In this document: piece after piece, positions 27,201 to 35,703 of the stretch
Numbering within the stretch: position 1 is the first letter of the stretch
How the letters are laid out: every line of letters begins with the position of its first letter
Source: Rickettsiales bacterium
Lineage (GTDB): Bacteria; Pseudomonadota; Alphaproteobacteria; Rickettsiales; JALZUV01
Direction of reading: 5' to 3'
Assembly (NCBI GenBank): GCA_029252805.1
Contig: JAQXAR010000047.1
Span: 1-49,398 of the forward strand
DNA length: 49,398 bases
Notes under the pieces: model-generated
Seen by the model: the letters and a program-made list of their open reading frames with translations, nothing else
Databases searched by the model: none
Told to the model about the DNA's origin: nothing
Program-made: the position numbers and the translations under genes

Positions 27201-27810
27201 CGGAACCTTTGTGTACGGAAATACCGCATTCGGCAATGGGCAAGATGGCCTAACCGTCTTTGAAAGCAGCTGTAACTTCATCAGCAGTAATAGCTTCTTC
27301 AAAAACAAAAGTATGGGCCTCCGTATTCGCAACAGTCAAGATAACGGCATCTATTTCAACAATCTCGCACATAACAAACAAGGCGGCGTGAGCGGTTATA
27401 TCTCAGAACTTTTAAATGATCCTGCGCATAAACGTCGTAACTTCACACTTGATCCTTATTCCGATGTTGCTGCGATGACTTTGGTCGGCAACAAGATTGA
27501 AGCCAATGGGACTGGTGTGATCGGCGAAGACTTAAGCGCGCTCTTCTTGCGTGGAAACCGTTTCATCAACCAAGCACCCAAGCAATTTAATGGCAAATGG
27601 TTTAACGATCACAGCTATTTCACCAGTCAGTATGACCTTAAAAACAAAGGTGCCTTCCTGGGAGAAAAATGCCCTAAAGGAAAATGGATTCATCATGATT
27701 GCCGCTTCCGCAAAGACGGGCTTTATCGGGGAGATGCGCAAAAGAATCTCAAAACGCGTGTGAAATCTTCAAGTTGTCAGGTACAGAGTAAACAAGATGC
27801 CCATTCTTAA
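24277..27810 (+). CDS. algG: Mannuronan C5-epimerase AlgG with a large N-terminal TPR-like extension
   Basis: A periplasmic protein of 1177 residues, about twice the usual AlgG (near 543). A signal peptide (LSGLACLLVLLNTPAQAS) is followed by about 620 residues of helical repeats rich in A, K and L (for example KPTQAIAKWTEVLKLI, NGRFEEAQNRLSA, NGNAQAALSLLENK), resembling TPR/SPOR-less scaffold sequence. From about residue 660 the AlgG region begins, with the right-handed beta-helix and the catalytic block YGIDPHDRS (D920-S925, including H922). The helix repeats continue in IGNLSFDNKGSGFMIDR, VYGNTAFGNGQDGLTVF and ISSNSFFKNKSMGLRIRN. It converts mannuronate to guluronate in the polymer. The end overlaps algL by 14 bases. 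The extension may replace or complement the AlgK scaffold; this is inference. Confidence 0.9.
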   Translation: MLNVRIPLSGLACLLVLLNTPAQASDAGTLWLEAEALSSKPTQAIAKWTEVLKLIPKGKTAGEGLTHEAAKLQLFHSLLNAAEQSKDIKLIQRAQKLSEDFSLHQKIFADTLAGKTTATIDKKIALKTLKAAKKNALTIKDRRKKSEALHAIALAMLTKNKDNKLLFSWDGVELAEDITPYITLSKHRAELMQMLAHYQRAPSDSWGKKLHELTRITGKKETKQRNTQLIALHAAALKSDKFTVALNALSAITDHSKQQEKLYQWFKKTFEQKNLSRAAMIADRIDDGKYGANSWGKLAVHYYEAGEKVRANDAIEKSYRSALSTRRDDRKVQALIETADYAAHSNNPKLAQKALDAIGAFKSDIAQKGETPKLSKAFAAFIKSLAENGRFEEAQNRLSATKFSDSANLTLAVTAVAKSLAENGNAQAALSLLENKNLMAGNRLDKAYYATAKALTMKQKFLEARTLAGMIKDAKTKIKIQAYIDSKAKAAAKEKETSALQAPFFSSLNLKIKTLPAAQQEAARLELAEMFIAEPALPIAQWATLITSAEAKDTMIALRSIHLAKAGKIEEASRLMKSVSNAIRRAKHYRRLAKEISLHTDLFGFIGDKVDPIIEETKQNIFNAADATQIDSKALEVRLDSFLQSKKPGLELAAPTSSNLGLTIPEMDFPERLEFDYDYVKAQLPALTPFTLDRVYYENSFFINTKFKIAIAYSDNNFESGNISPEVLYISSGTTSLPLLYDRLKSQGLEGYITRKGKEYTLNNGLLIGPDATLVIDGEEVSKLYQSKQASAILVNAGRLYITGTSVIGWDVNKAQPAFAQHKDRYDFRPFIAGWSRSHTYLAGNEFVAIGYSNHKSYGISLSAGPEKLQQSTITEPQRPDGIIVDNSFENVYYGFYSYEADNVSLIGNEYKDNIIYGIDPHDRSRWLTIAYNTAYGAQKKHGIIISREVNDSSYIGNLSFDNKGSGFMIDRLSNGTFVYGNTAFGNGQDGLTVFESSCNFISSNSFFKNKSMGLRIRNSQDNGIYFNNLAHNKQGGVSGYISELLNDPAHKRRNFTLDPYSDVAAMTLVGNKIEANGTGVIGEDLSALFLRGNRFINQAPKQFNGKWFNDHSYFTSQYDLKNKGAFLGEKCPKGKWIHHDCRFRKDGLYRGDAQKNLKTRVKSSSCQVQSKQDAHS

Positions 27811-28903
27811 ACCCCTCTTATTAGTGATCGCACTATGCAGCGTTGCGGCCCCCAGCTTGGCGACGAATATCGCCTTTGATGTAAATCAACGTAAAGCCGA
27901 ATTACAGACCCCGGCCTATGCAAAGGCAAAAGAATATTGCCTCGCAAAAAATGTGAAATGGGATGGAAAGATTCCCTCTCCGATCAAAGGCTTAAAGACA
28001 ACAGATGGCTATGGCTCGGATAATCGCCCCGCCTCTTTTAGCTGGTATACGATGATATTAGGTGGCCGGGTACTCGCCGGCGATCAACAAGCTGCCAAGG
28101 ATCTAAAATTGGGTCTCCTAAAATGGGCTAAAGCAAAAGCACTTACTCAAAGTGATACCAAACATGACACTTACTACGCGCTCAAACGCTATCTGCTACC
28201 CGTCGTCATTAGTTTGGGCATCATTGATGATCAGTTAAGCAACGATGAACGCCGCATCATTGTAAGTTGGCTTGATTCAATTATTCCGAAACTCGATAAG
28301 AAGTTTGAAGGTGATGTCGATCACAATAATCACCGCTACTTAGCCGATTCTATTCTTATGGCATGGGGTGTTTATAAAAAGGATCAACATTTGATCCAAA
28401 TCGGACGCAACGGTTTCCAAAAAGCGCTACGTGAAATGCGCGCCGATGGATCACTTCCACTTGAAACCCGCCGCGGAGCTCGCGCGACTTGGTACATGCG
28501 CCACGCCCTGTCCAGCCTCATCACGGTTGCGGAAATTGATAAGTTTCTGGGTGGTTCACTTTACCAAGCACGCTCTAAAAGGAAATCAGTGGCGGCCCTT
28601 ATAAACTATTTCGTCACCGCCTCCTATGCCCCTCTCATTATCCTGCCCTATGCTGCGCAAAACTACATTCCCGGCCCCGGCAAAGATTACCTTGCCCAAG
28701 ATAGAGACTACATGCGCCTGCGAGGACATGATCGCCATTATATGGCCTTTGCCGAAGCGTATATTCAGCAACCTACCCTCGCAGCAAAACGACTTCATCT
28801 ACTTATGAAAAATGAAACCAAATGGCGTCACCGCCCCTACATTGATGAATATGTAGGCGGCAATGCAAGTTGCTTCTATTGGCAACCCGGAGAAAACTCA
28901 TAA
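27797..28903 (+). CDS. algL: Alginate lyase AlgL (polysaccharide lyase family 5)
   Basis: Periplasmic poly(beta-D-mannuronate) lyase that clears polymer that has missed export. It has 368 residues (367 in P. aeruginosa), with signal peptide KPLLLVIALCSVAAPSLAT. The catalytic NNH motif is present as DHNNHRY (N178, H179), where pseudomonads have NNHSYW. DIKAV-like and YYALKRYLLPVVISLG, GSLPLETRRGARATWYMRHAL (arginine and tyrosine of the active site) also match the alpha/alpha-toroid family. It starts inside the end of algG and its stop overlaps the next ATG (TAATG). Confidence 0.9.
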   Translation: MPILKPLLLVIALCSVAAPSLATNIAFDVNQRKAELQTPAYAKAKEYCLAKNVKWDGKIPSPIKGLKTTDGYGSDNRPASFSWYTMILGGRVLAGDQQAAKDLKLGLLKWAKAKALTQSDTKHDTYYALKRYLLPVVISLGIIDDQLSNDERRIIVSWLDSIIPKLDKKFEGDVDHNNHRYLADSILMAWGVYKKDQHLIQIGRNGFQKALREMRADGSLPLETRRGARATWYMRHALSSLITVAEIDKFLGGSLYQARSKRKSVAALINYFVTASYAPLIILPYAAQNYIPGPGKDYLAQDRDYMRLRGHDRHYMAFAEAYIQQPTLAAKRLHLLMKNETKWRHRPYIDEYVGGNASCFYWQPGENS

Positions 28904-30024
28904 TGCGTATTACCCTTCTATTCAGCTTATTATTAACATTCTTAGCGGTAAGTTCTGTGAGTAATGCGGCCGAAATTGTCGACCCGCTTACAGCGATGAT
29001 CAAGCAAGCCCGCTCAGGTGATGCGGTTGCCGCCTTCAAATATGCTGAACGTTTACAACGAGGCCTGCCGGGCGAGAAACCCAACTTTAAACTCGCCGCT
29101 CACTGGTTTAAAATTTCAGCGCAGCAAGGCAATGCCGATGCGGCTATTATTTTAGCGGACATGTATACAAACGGCGATGTCACTCCTCCGACGCCAACGG
29201 CAACAAAAGAGATGTACGCCTACGGTTACCGACTCCTCAAATCAGAAGCTGAAAAAGGCCGACCTTCTGCCGCAACCCGCTTGGGCCTCATGTTCTTCCA
29301 TGGTCAAGGCGTAGAACCTGACGCCAACCTCGCCATCAAATGGCTCCAACGCGGTGTTGAGCTTGGTAGCCCTCAGGCAAAGCTCGCACTAGGTCGTCTG
29401 ACGATCTGGAACTCCACTCCCGGTTACACTTCCGAACAAGCACTTGAAATGCTGCATGACGCAGCTGAAGGTGGCTTAGGTTCGGCTTGGCTTTATATCG
29501 GTTTGGCTTATTCAGGAGCATTCGGCGGACGCATTAATCACCCGCGCGCCGTCGAGGCATTCCGCATGGCACATGAATCTGGCACCAGTGCTGAAGGCAC
29601 TCGCCAATATGGCATGGCTCATTTCAGCGCCTTAGGGATGGATAGAAATCCCACTCGTGGCGCGGAGCTTATACAAAAAGCAGCCAAACGAGGCAACAGC
29701 GAAGCGATGTACAATTTAGCCCTGCTTTATCGCCATGGACGCGGTGTAGCTAAGGATAAAACGCAAGAACTCAAATGGCTCCGTAAAGCCTCTGACTATA
29801 AAGTGCCCGATGCTGATTATTACCTCGCGCTGGCTCACCGCGACGGTGTTGGTGTTAGCAGAAGCAAAACCAAAGCACTGAAATACTTTAAACGCGCACA
29901 AGCGAAGAAGCACGTTCTTGCCATTCGTGACTATAACGCGCTTGCAGGAAAACCAAAATCTTCCGCCAAAGCTAAAGCAGCTAAAGAGCCCGCTCCGGTC
30001 GATGAAGAAATTCAAATGGAATAA
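28903..30024 (+). CDS. Sel1-repeat exported protein of the alginate operon
   Basis: A 373-residue protein starting at the ATG that shares a base with the algL stop. An in-frame ATG at 28870 lies inside algL and would spoil the signal peptide (ITLLFSLLLTFLAVSSVSNAAE). About seven Sel1 repeats follow, such as AAFKYAERLQRGLPGEKPNFKLAAHWF, AATRLGLMFFHGQGVEPDANLAIKWL and AMYNLALLYRHGRGVAKDKTQELKWL, then a lysine/alanine-rich tail ending EPAPVDEEIQME. Its position in the operon matches that of a periplasmic assembly factor. It may share the AlgK job with the other two Sel1 proteins of the locus. Confidence 0.75.
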   Translation: MRITLLFSLLLTFLAVSSVSNAAEIVDPLTAMIKQARSGDAVAAFKYAERLQRGLPGEKPNFKLAAHWFKISAQQGNADAAIILADMYTNGDVTPPTPTATKEMYAYGYRLLKSEAEKGRPSAATRLGLMFFHGQGVEPDANLAIKWLQRGVELGSPQAKLALGRLTIWNSTPGYTSEQALEMLHDAAEGGLGSAWLYIGLAYSGAFGGRINHPRAVEAFRMAHESGTSAEGTRQYGMAHFSALGMDRNPTRGAELIQKAAKRGNSEAMYNLALLYRHGRGVAKDKTQELKWLRKASDYKVPDADYYLALAHRDGVGVSRSKTKALKYFKRAQAKKHVLAIRDYNALAGKPKSSAKAKAAKEPAPVDEEIQME

Positions 30025-30030
30025 TGTTGG

Positions 30031-31101
30031 ATGTTAAAAACTCACATTTCCGCCTTTTTCTTTTTACTCTGCTTACTCCTCTTTAGCCTTGGAGCTTTAT
30101 TCTCATTACCTCCGCAAGCCGAAGGATGGAAGATAGAAACACCAAACTTTTGGGGAAGCATTCGCGGCGAAACAGCCTCTCACCTCGAAAAAGAACTCGA
30201 AGATAAGTTAGCCTATAAAGAAACGGCGACTCAACTTTGGGGAAGCATTCGCTACGACCTATTCAAGACAGGTTCTAAAGGCGTGGTGATTGGCAAGGAT
30301 AACTGGCTCTTCACGAAAGAGGAATTTGAGACCACTCCCGAATTCCAAACGCATATTGAAGCAAACTATCAGCGCATTGACCAGATGATGCAAAAGTTAG
30401 ACACTCATGACATTAAAGCCGTCATGGCGTGGATCCCTTCCAAAGCACGTTTCCATGCGGACCAACTTGGCGGCAAAGCACAACCCGGACAGCATCTCGC
30501 CCTCACCCCGCCACATTCCATTCCGCTCATTGACGGCTCCCACGTTTTTGCCTCTCTGAAAGATTCCGCTTTCATGCGCACCGACACACATTGGTCGCAA
30601 GAGGCCGCGCTGGCGATGGCACAAGCAGTGGCGACTTACATTCACACAGAATATCCTGCATTAGAACTAGCTTCAAAAGCTTTCACAACCACGACTAAAG
30701 AGGCCCAAGCCTATGAAGGCGATCTCACAGAATTTGCTCCAAGTTTTTCTTTCGCAGGCCCGACAAGCGACTTAAGCAGCGGCAGCGAAACCATTCAAAG
30801 CTATCAAACCCATGCAGTTTCGACAGAAACTGCGAGCCTGTTTGGCGATGAAACACTCGATGTCGTTTTGATTGGCACCTCTTACAGCGCGCAAAAAGAT
30901 TGGCATTTCGAAGGTTTCTTAAAGCAAGTCCTACAGATGGATATCTTGAACTTAGCCGATGAAGGCGAAGGCCCTTTTGCGCCGATGGAGACCTTCCTCG
31001 CCCGTTTAGAAAAAGGCGAAACAACCGCAAAATTCGTCATTTGGGAATTCCCTGAACGTTACCTTCCACGCGAATATAAGAAGAAAGGCGTGAACAAGTA
31101 A
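30031..31101 (+). CDS. algJ: Alginate O-acetyltransferase AlgJ
   Basis: Periplasmic SGNH-type protein, anchored by an N-terminal helix (ISAFFFLLCLLLFSLGALFSL), that works with AlgI and AlgF to acetylate mannuronate. It has 356 residues (391 in P. aeruginosa). The family signature DTHW is at residues 185-188 and the nucleophile motif GTSYS at 282-286 with Ser284. GKDNWLF and VIWEFPERYLP are further DHHW-family blocks. Six bases follow the Sel1 gene; the stop overlaps algI by one base. Compared with AlgX it lacks a carbohydrate-binding C-terminal module. Confidence 0.88.
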   Translation: MLKTHISAFFFLLCLLLFSLGALFSLPPQAEGWKIETPNFWGSIRGETASHLEKELEDKLAYKETATQLWGSIRYDLFKTGSKGVVIGKDNWLFTKEEFETTPEFQTHIEANYQRIDQMMQKLDTHDIKAVMAWIPSKARFHADQLGGKAQPGQHLALTPPHSIPLIDGSHVFASLKDSAFMRTDTHWSQEAALAMAQAVATYIHTEYPALELASKAFTTTTKEAQAYEGDLTEFAPSFSFAGPTSDLSSGSETIQSYQTHAVSTETASLFGDETLDVVLIGTSYSAQKDWHFEGFLKQVLQMDILNLADEGEGPFAPMETFLARLEKGETTAKFVIWEFPERYLPREYKKKGVNK

Positions 31102-32540
31102 TGGTTTTTTCTTCTATCGTTTTCCTCACAATATTTCTACCGCTCTTCTTAGCGGTCTATTATCTCACGCCGAATCGTTGGCGTTCGCTCGTCATTTTAC
31201 TAGGCAGTTATTTATTTTACGCATGGTGGCGCGTGGACTTTGTCATCCTGTTTGGCGTCGTTACCTTCTTCAATTATTGGGTCTCAAAATACATCCTTCA
31301 CGCCAAGAAAAGTGATAATGCAAAGCGGGCCAAATACTGGCTGACAATTGGCGTCGTCGGCGATTTGGCCGTACTTGGCTATTTCAAATATTTCAACTTC
31401 GGTCTGGATGCGTTTAACGATCTCGTGCTCACGATGGGCGGCACCCCATGGGATGCATGGAGCGTGATTCTACCGATCGGAATTTCATTCTATATTTTCC
31501 AAGCGATCAGCTACCTGATCGACATTTATCGCGGCGACGCCGATCTCGCACCGAGCTTTTTGGACTTCGCCGCCTTTATCGCCCTCTTCCCACAACTCAT
31601 TGCGGGTCCTGTTATCCGTTATAAAGACATCGCCCATCAGTTTGAGAAACGCGAACATAACCTCACCTTATTCAATGAAGGTGCTATTTACTTCATGTGC
31701 GGATTTTGCAAAAAAGTACTGATCGCCGATACACTGGCACCGCTTGCCGATATGATGTTTGCGCAAAACAACCCGAGCTTTGCCGAAGCATGGCTAGGCA
31801 TTCTCGCCTATTCAGGACAGCTTTATTTTGATTTCTGTGGTTACAGTCAAATGGCTGTTGGCCTCGGCCTCATGATGGGCTTTCGGTTTATTCGCAATTT
31901 CAATCACCCTTACATTAGCCAATCCATCACCGAGTTTTGGCAGCGCTGGCACATCTCGCTTTCGACGTGGCTACGCGACTACCTCTACATTCCGTTGGGC
32001 GGAAACCGTAAAGGAAAAACCCGTACTTACATCAACCTCTCGCTGACAATGCTGCTTGGGGGTTTCTGGCACGGCGCTAACTGGACATTCATTTTATGGG
32101 GTGCATGGCACGGTGGAATTTTAGCAATTGAACGCATGCTCGGCGGCAGAAACGGCACCCCCTACCCGCGCGCGATTGCGTGGATCATCACCTTCATTTT
32201 TGTCTTGATGGGCTGGGTACTTTTCCGCGCGCCAGACGTCACAACCGCCTTCAATTTCTACAATGCTATGTTCGACCTCTCGCAAGGGTTCGCCATTACA
32301 GATGTCCTCGCATGGCAGATCACCCCGCTTATGCTGGGTACACTCGGCATTGCTTTTTCCGTTATTTTCTTAAGCCCCCGCTATTTGCAATGGCGCGGCC
32401 ACACCCAAGAAACGATTTTGGAAAGCTGGGCCGCTAAAGCCTCTACGACTGAACAGATTGTCATGATCGGATTATTCGTGACGGCATTCTGCAAATTGAT
32501 TGCTCAATCGCACTCACCGTTCTTATATTTCCAATTCTAG
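31101..32540 (+). CDS. algI: Alginate O-acetylation membrane protein AlgI (MBOAT)
   Basis: A membrane-bound O-acyltransferase that passes acetyl groups across the inner membrane for alginate acetylation. It has 479 residues and about ten to twelve membrane segments. The MBOAT core is clear: IGISFYIFQAISYLIDIYRGD, FPQLIAGPVIRYKDI, YFDFCGYSQMAVGLGLMMGF, FWQRWHISLSTWLRDYLYIPLGGNRKG, and GGFWHGANWTFILWGAWHG with the catalytic His324 and a second His337. It is the last gene of the rightward operon. Twenty bases separate its stop from the end of the convergent Sel1 gene, without an obvious terminator hairpin. Confidence 0.92.
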   Translation: MVFSSIVFLTIFLPLFLAVYYLTPNRWRSLVILLGSYLFYAWWRVDFVILFGVVTFFNYWVSKYILHAKKSDNAKRAKYWLTIGVVGDLAVLGYFKYFNFGLDAFNDLVLTMGGTPWDAWSVILPIGISFYIFQAISYLIDIYRGDADLAPSFLDFAAFIALFPQLIAGPVIRYKDIAHQFEKREHNLTLFNEGAIYFMCGFCKKVLIADTLAPLADMMFAQNNPSFAEAWLGILAYSGQLYFDFCGYSQMAVGLGLMMGFRFIRNFNHPYISQSITEFWQRWHISLSTWLRDYLYIPLGGNRKGKTRTYINLSLTMLLGGFWHGANWTFILWGAWHGGILAIERMLGGRNGTPYPRAIAWIITFIFVLMGWVLFRAPDVTTAFNFYNAMFDLSQGFAITDVLAWQITPLMLGTLGIAFSVIFLSPRYLQWRGHTQETILESWAAKASTTEQIVMIGLFVTAFCKLIAQSHSPFLYFQF

Positions 32541-32559
32541 AGAAAACTCATTTGCTCGC

Positions 32560-35082
32560 TTAGTGGCCGGGCTTCTTAACGGGAGCATCATGGACAACAC
32601 TTGCATCGACGGCGAGCATTTGCTTGGCCTTGGCACTACCTGCCTTAGCGGCACGCTCCCACCATTGGCGTGCTTTCACTTGAGAAGGCGCTATTCCAAG
32701 TCCCGTAGAAAAGGCATTTCCAATTTCCATCATCGAGACTGAATCGCCGGCTTGAGCCGCTTTCACATACCACCTAAACGCCTCTTTCGGGCTAGGTTCT
32801 ACCCCCGCAGCACCATAGATAAAACGTTGAGCCATTTTCCGCATCGCCCGCACATTACCTTGTTCTGCTTGCCTCTGAATCTCAGCAGGGCTTGTCAACA
32901 CATTGCCACTATTATGTGAATTGATTTTGGCCGTTAAACGTTCAATCTTTGCACGCTCTCTTGGTGAACAAGGATAGTAATCTACCACTTTTTCATACCA
33001 ATAGTTTGCTTTCTTAAAGGCTTGAACATCCGTTTTGGGTTTCGTTAGGTAATAGCTGACAAGCTCCATAATCGAATCAATATTATAAAGTGCAATGGAT
33101 CTTTCGAGCAGCTGTACGGCTTTCGCCTCTTTGCCCTGCTCAATGAACAGCCCTGCCAACTTACGCATTGCATTGTCATTATTCTGATTCACGGCATCAT
33201 AGAAAGCTACAATCGCAGCCTCTTTATCCGCAGGAAAATCTTTACTACCTTCGCTAAGTAACTTTCCTAATTCATACCCGGCATTATCGTTTCCGAGCAT
33301 CATCGCTCTTTCGAAATATTGCCTCGCTTTTAACGGCTGAGACTCAAACATCTCTCCCTCTTCAAGATAGGCCTCACCTAAAGCCACATACCCATTAGCT
33401 TCGCCTTCACCTTCACGAACCGCTTCTTGCAGCCACTTATCGGCAAGTTCTCGATCTTGCGCCGTACCAATACCATTATTATAGAAATGCGATAACATCA
33501 CCATGGCTTCACGATCCGAACCACTCACACGACGCTTCAACAACATGAAGCCATCAATATTATCTTGCTTCTTTTTACTCAACATTAAGCGCTTCACTTC
33601 AGGGCGAAGGAGTTTGCCTGCACCTTCGTGAATAGCGCGATGCTTCCAAAATGTCTGATAACGCTGGCTTGGCATTCTTCCAACACCACATTCATAATTT
33701 TCCACCAGATGCACCATCGCTTCACGGCTACCCGCAGACGCCGCCTGACGATAAAAACGGTATGATTTCATAGGAGTGCGTTTCACACCAATCCCATACT
33801 TATACGCATGACCAAGCTTCACCAATGCATCGAGGGAATTCAATTTTGCGGCACGATCATAAAGCGCGAAAGCACGCTTTTCGTTCTTTGCAATCCCCTT
33901 ACCCATTTCATAATCTTCAGCCAGCATGTAAGGAATTTCCGCGGCTATATCAGGAATCGTAATAGCGCGTTCCATAAGTTGAACGGCTTTTTCTGGCTGC
34001 GGTGTATCTTTGTAATCTCCGCGATAATAATGTGCGAGTTTTTTAATCGCGCCCTGATGCCCTTGTTGAGAAGCGCTCGCCAAATAAGCGGCACCTTTAT
34101 GGCGATTTTCAAGCAAATCACCTTGGCTCACCAACCAATAAATTCCCAAACGATAGAGCGACTCTGCATCATTATGTTTGGCGCCTAATTCGTAATAGGC
34201 AATGCCTTTATCAATATCCTGCTTCACCTGAATTCCGTATAAATAAAGCAGCCCTAAGTAACTAATAGCAGAATAATTATTGGACGCAGCCGACGCTTCC
34301 AGCCATTTTATTCCCGCAGGGTAATCATCTGAACTCAAATTATGGCGCAAAAAAATCTTACCAAAATCATGTGCAACTTTACAATTACCTTGCGCAATTT
34401 CTTCAAGCGCGCGATTTTCAGCTAGCGTAATAAATTGATCAATCTGGGCTTGATCTATACCTGCAATCAAACCATCACGATACATATACGCCAATGTGAG
34501 ATAAGCCATTGGGTTACCCGCCAATGCGGAACGTTTATAATACTCTTCAGCTTTACCATATTCACTCAATTTTTGGTGAATATGGCCCATAAAAAACGCG
34601 GCTTGGTATGGATCTCCGGGGGCAACTTCTTTCACTAAAGCACGTGCAATTTCCTGATTCTCCGGTAAAAAAATCCCTCCAATATACAAACGCGCTAATT
34701 GCATTTTTGCGCGTGCCGCATGAGGTGTTTTTGTTTCTGCAACCTCTCGCAACAAACGAATCGCCCGGACCGGATCAGGGAATACCCCCACTCCACCATT
34801 CAATAGCTTTAAGGCAACGTGTAGTCTTTTAGGGGTACTTAAGTGCGAGGTCTTTGCTCCCACAACGACATTTAACGGGGCTTGTGAAATACAGATTTTC
34901 GCATAATCTAAATTTGGAGGAGAGAAGGCTTTGATCTTTTTCGTTGGGCCAGCCTGCTGCTGAATCATCGCCGCAGCGTCACCCACATACAGTCCACCGC
35001 CCAGCAATAGCAAAGGAATGATCAATAAATATTTGAATGATTTAAAGTGACTCACTACTCTAGCGCTCCACCTCGTTTTCAA
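32560..35082 (-). CDS. Very large Sel1-repeat protein of the alginate locus
   Basis: An 840-residue protein with an N-terminal signal anchor (SFKYLLIIPLLLLGGGLYVGDAAA) and Sel1 repeats over almost its whole length. Examples are AMAYLTLAYMYRDGLIAGIDQAQI, ESLYRLGIYWLVSQGDLLENRHKGAAYL, ALVKLGHAYKYGIGVKRTPMKSYRFY, AMVMLSHFYNNGIGTAQDRELADKWL and SMMEIGNAFSTGLGIAPSQVKARQWW. I count more than a dozen. It ends in a short basic tail. It overlaps the algF stop by 23 bases as the last gene of the leftward algA-algX-algF block. It is far longer than AlgK (about 475) and lacks a lipobox. A scaffold role in the periplasm is inferred. Confidence 0.7.
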   Translation of the reverse strand: MKTRWSARVVSHFKSFKYLLIIPLLLLGGGLYVGDAAAMIQQQAGPTKKIKAFSPPNLDYAKICISQAPLNVVVGAKTSHLSTPKRLHVALKLLNGGVGVFPDPVRAIRLLREVAETKTPHAARAKMQLARLYIGGIFLPENQEIARALVKEVAPGDPYQAAFFMGHIHQKLSEYGKAEEYYKRSALAGNPMAYLTLAYMYRDGLIAGIDQAQIDQFITLAENRALEEIAQGNCKVAHDFGKIFLRHNLSSDDYPAGIKWLEASAASNNYSAISYLGLLYLYGIQVKQDIDKGIAYYELGAKHNDAESLYRLGIYWLVSQGDLLENRHKGAAYLASASQQGHQGAIKKLAHYYRGDYKDTPQPEKAVQLMERAITIPDIAAEIPYMLAEDYEMGKGIAKNEKRAFALYDRAAKLNSLDALVKLGHAYKYGIGVKRTPMKSYRFYRQAASAGSREAMVHLVENYECGVGRMPSQRYQTFWKHRAIHEGAGKLLRPEVKRLMLSKKKQDNIDGFMLLKRRVSGSDREAMVMLSHFYNNGIGTAQDRELADKWLQEAVREGEGEANGYVALGEAYLEEGEMFESQPLKARQYFERAMMLGNDNAGYELGKLLSEGSKDFPADKEAAIVAFYDAVNQNNDNAMRKLAGLFIEQGKEAKAVQLLERSIALYNIDSIMELVSYYLTKPKTDVQAFKKANYWYEKVVDYYPCSPRERAKIERLTAKINSHNSGNVLTSPAEIQRQAEQGNVRAMRKMAQRFIYGAAGVEPSPKEAFRWYVKAAQAGDSVSMMEIGNAFSTGLGIAPSQVKARQWWERAAKAGSAKAKQMLAVDASVVHDAPVKKPGH

Positions 35083-35692
35083 GCATCAATGCTTTATAAG
35101 CACCCGCTTTGCCAGTGACTAAAAAGCTCGTGCCAACACGGCGCTTCAATTGCACACCTTTAAATTCTTGCACCACTGCTTCACCCGCTTTCGCCTGCAA
35201 TGCAAGCTTCAGCGCATTCACTTCGCGCGAGCCACCTTCATTTGCGTTCACTTTATCCAAGATAGCCGCCCCATGCTCGGCTGCAAATAAACTCCCCTGC
35301 GCCGCATCGGAGAAGTTATAAAAATAAACACGTGCTTTTGCCGGATTGCTCAGCAGCTCATCTTTAATGAGCTTAACTTCGCCTGCATCGTTCAGCGCGA
35401 TGGTAAAGTAACCACCTGCATCAATCGTTAGCTCTTGTGAAACTGTACCCACCGTCGCTTTATGCTGACCACCTTTGACAATACGGTAGTTTGAAAGCGC
35501 CGGATAGCTTAACTCACCGTAAGTGATGCCACCAACCGTTGCCGAAACTTTATCCATTGCCGAAGCCGCATGAATCACACGCACAAAGGCAGAATCAGCC
35601 GGAGGCGCTGGATCGTATAATTCGTCATCATTTGCCTGCGCCATCGTAAAGGGCACAAGAGCCGCTATCATCCATGAGAAGAGAGTTTTCAT
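35060..35692 (-). CDS. algF: Alginate O-acetylation periplasmic protein AlgF
   Basis: A 210-residue secreted protein (216 in P. aeruginosa) required for alginate acetylation together with AlgI and AlgJ. The start at 35692 gives a clean signal peptide (TLFSWMIAALVPFTMAQAND). The earlier in-frame ATG at 35728 lies within the algX end and is rejected. Matching features are the LYDPAPPADSAFVRVIHA opening, the two-domain beta-rich layout, ARVYFYNFSD, and the closing GTSFLVTGKAGAYKALMLENEVER. It is 11 bases after algX and overlaps the large Sel1 gene. Confidence 0.88.
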   Translation of the reverse strand: MKTLFSWMIAALVPFTMAQANDDELYDPAPPADSAFVRVIHAASAMDKVSATVGGITYGELSYPALSNYRIVKGGQHKATVGTVSQELTIDAGGYFTIALNDAGEVKLIKDELLSNPAKARVYFYNFSDAAQGSLFAAEHGAAILDKVNANEGGSREVNALKLALQAKAGEAVVQEFKGVQLKRRVGTSFLVTGKAGAYKALMLENEVER

Positions 35693-35703
35693 TATTATCT
35701 TCC

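Noticed and set aside
32541-32559. Terminator between algI and the large Sel1 gene
   Set aside because: The 19-base gap has no hairpin or T-run; the convergent operons may end inside each other's coding sequence.
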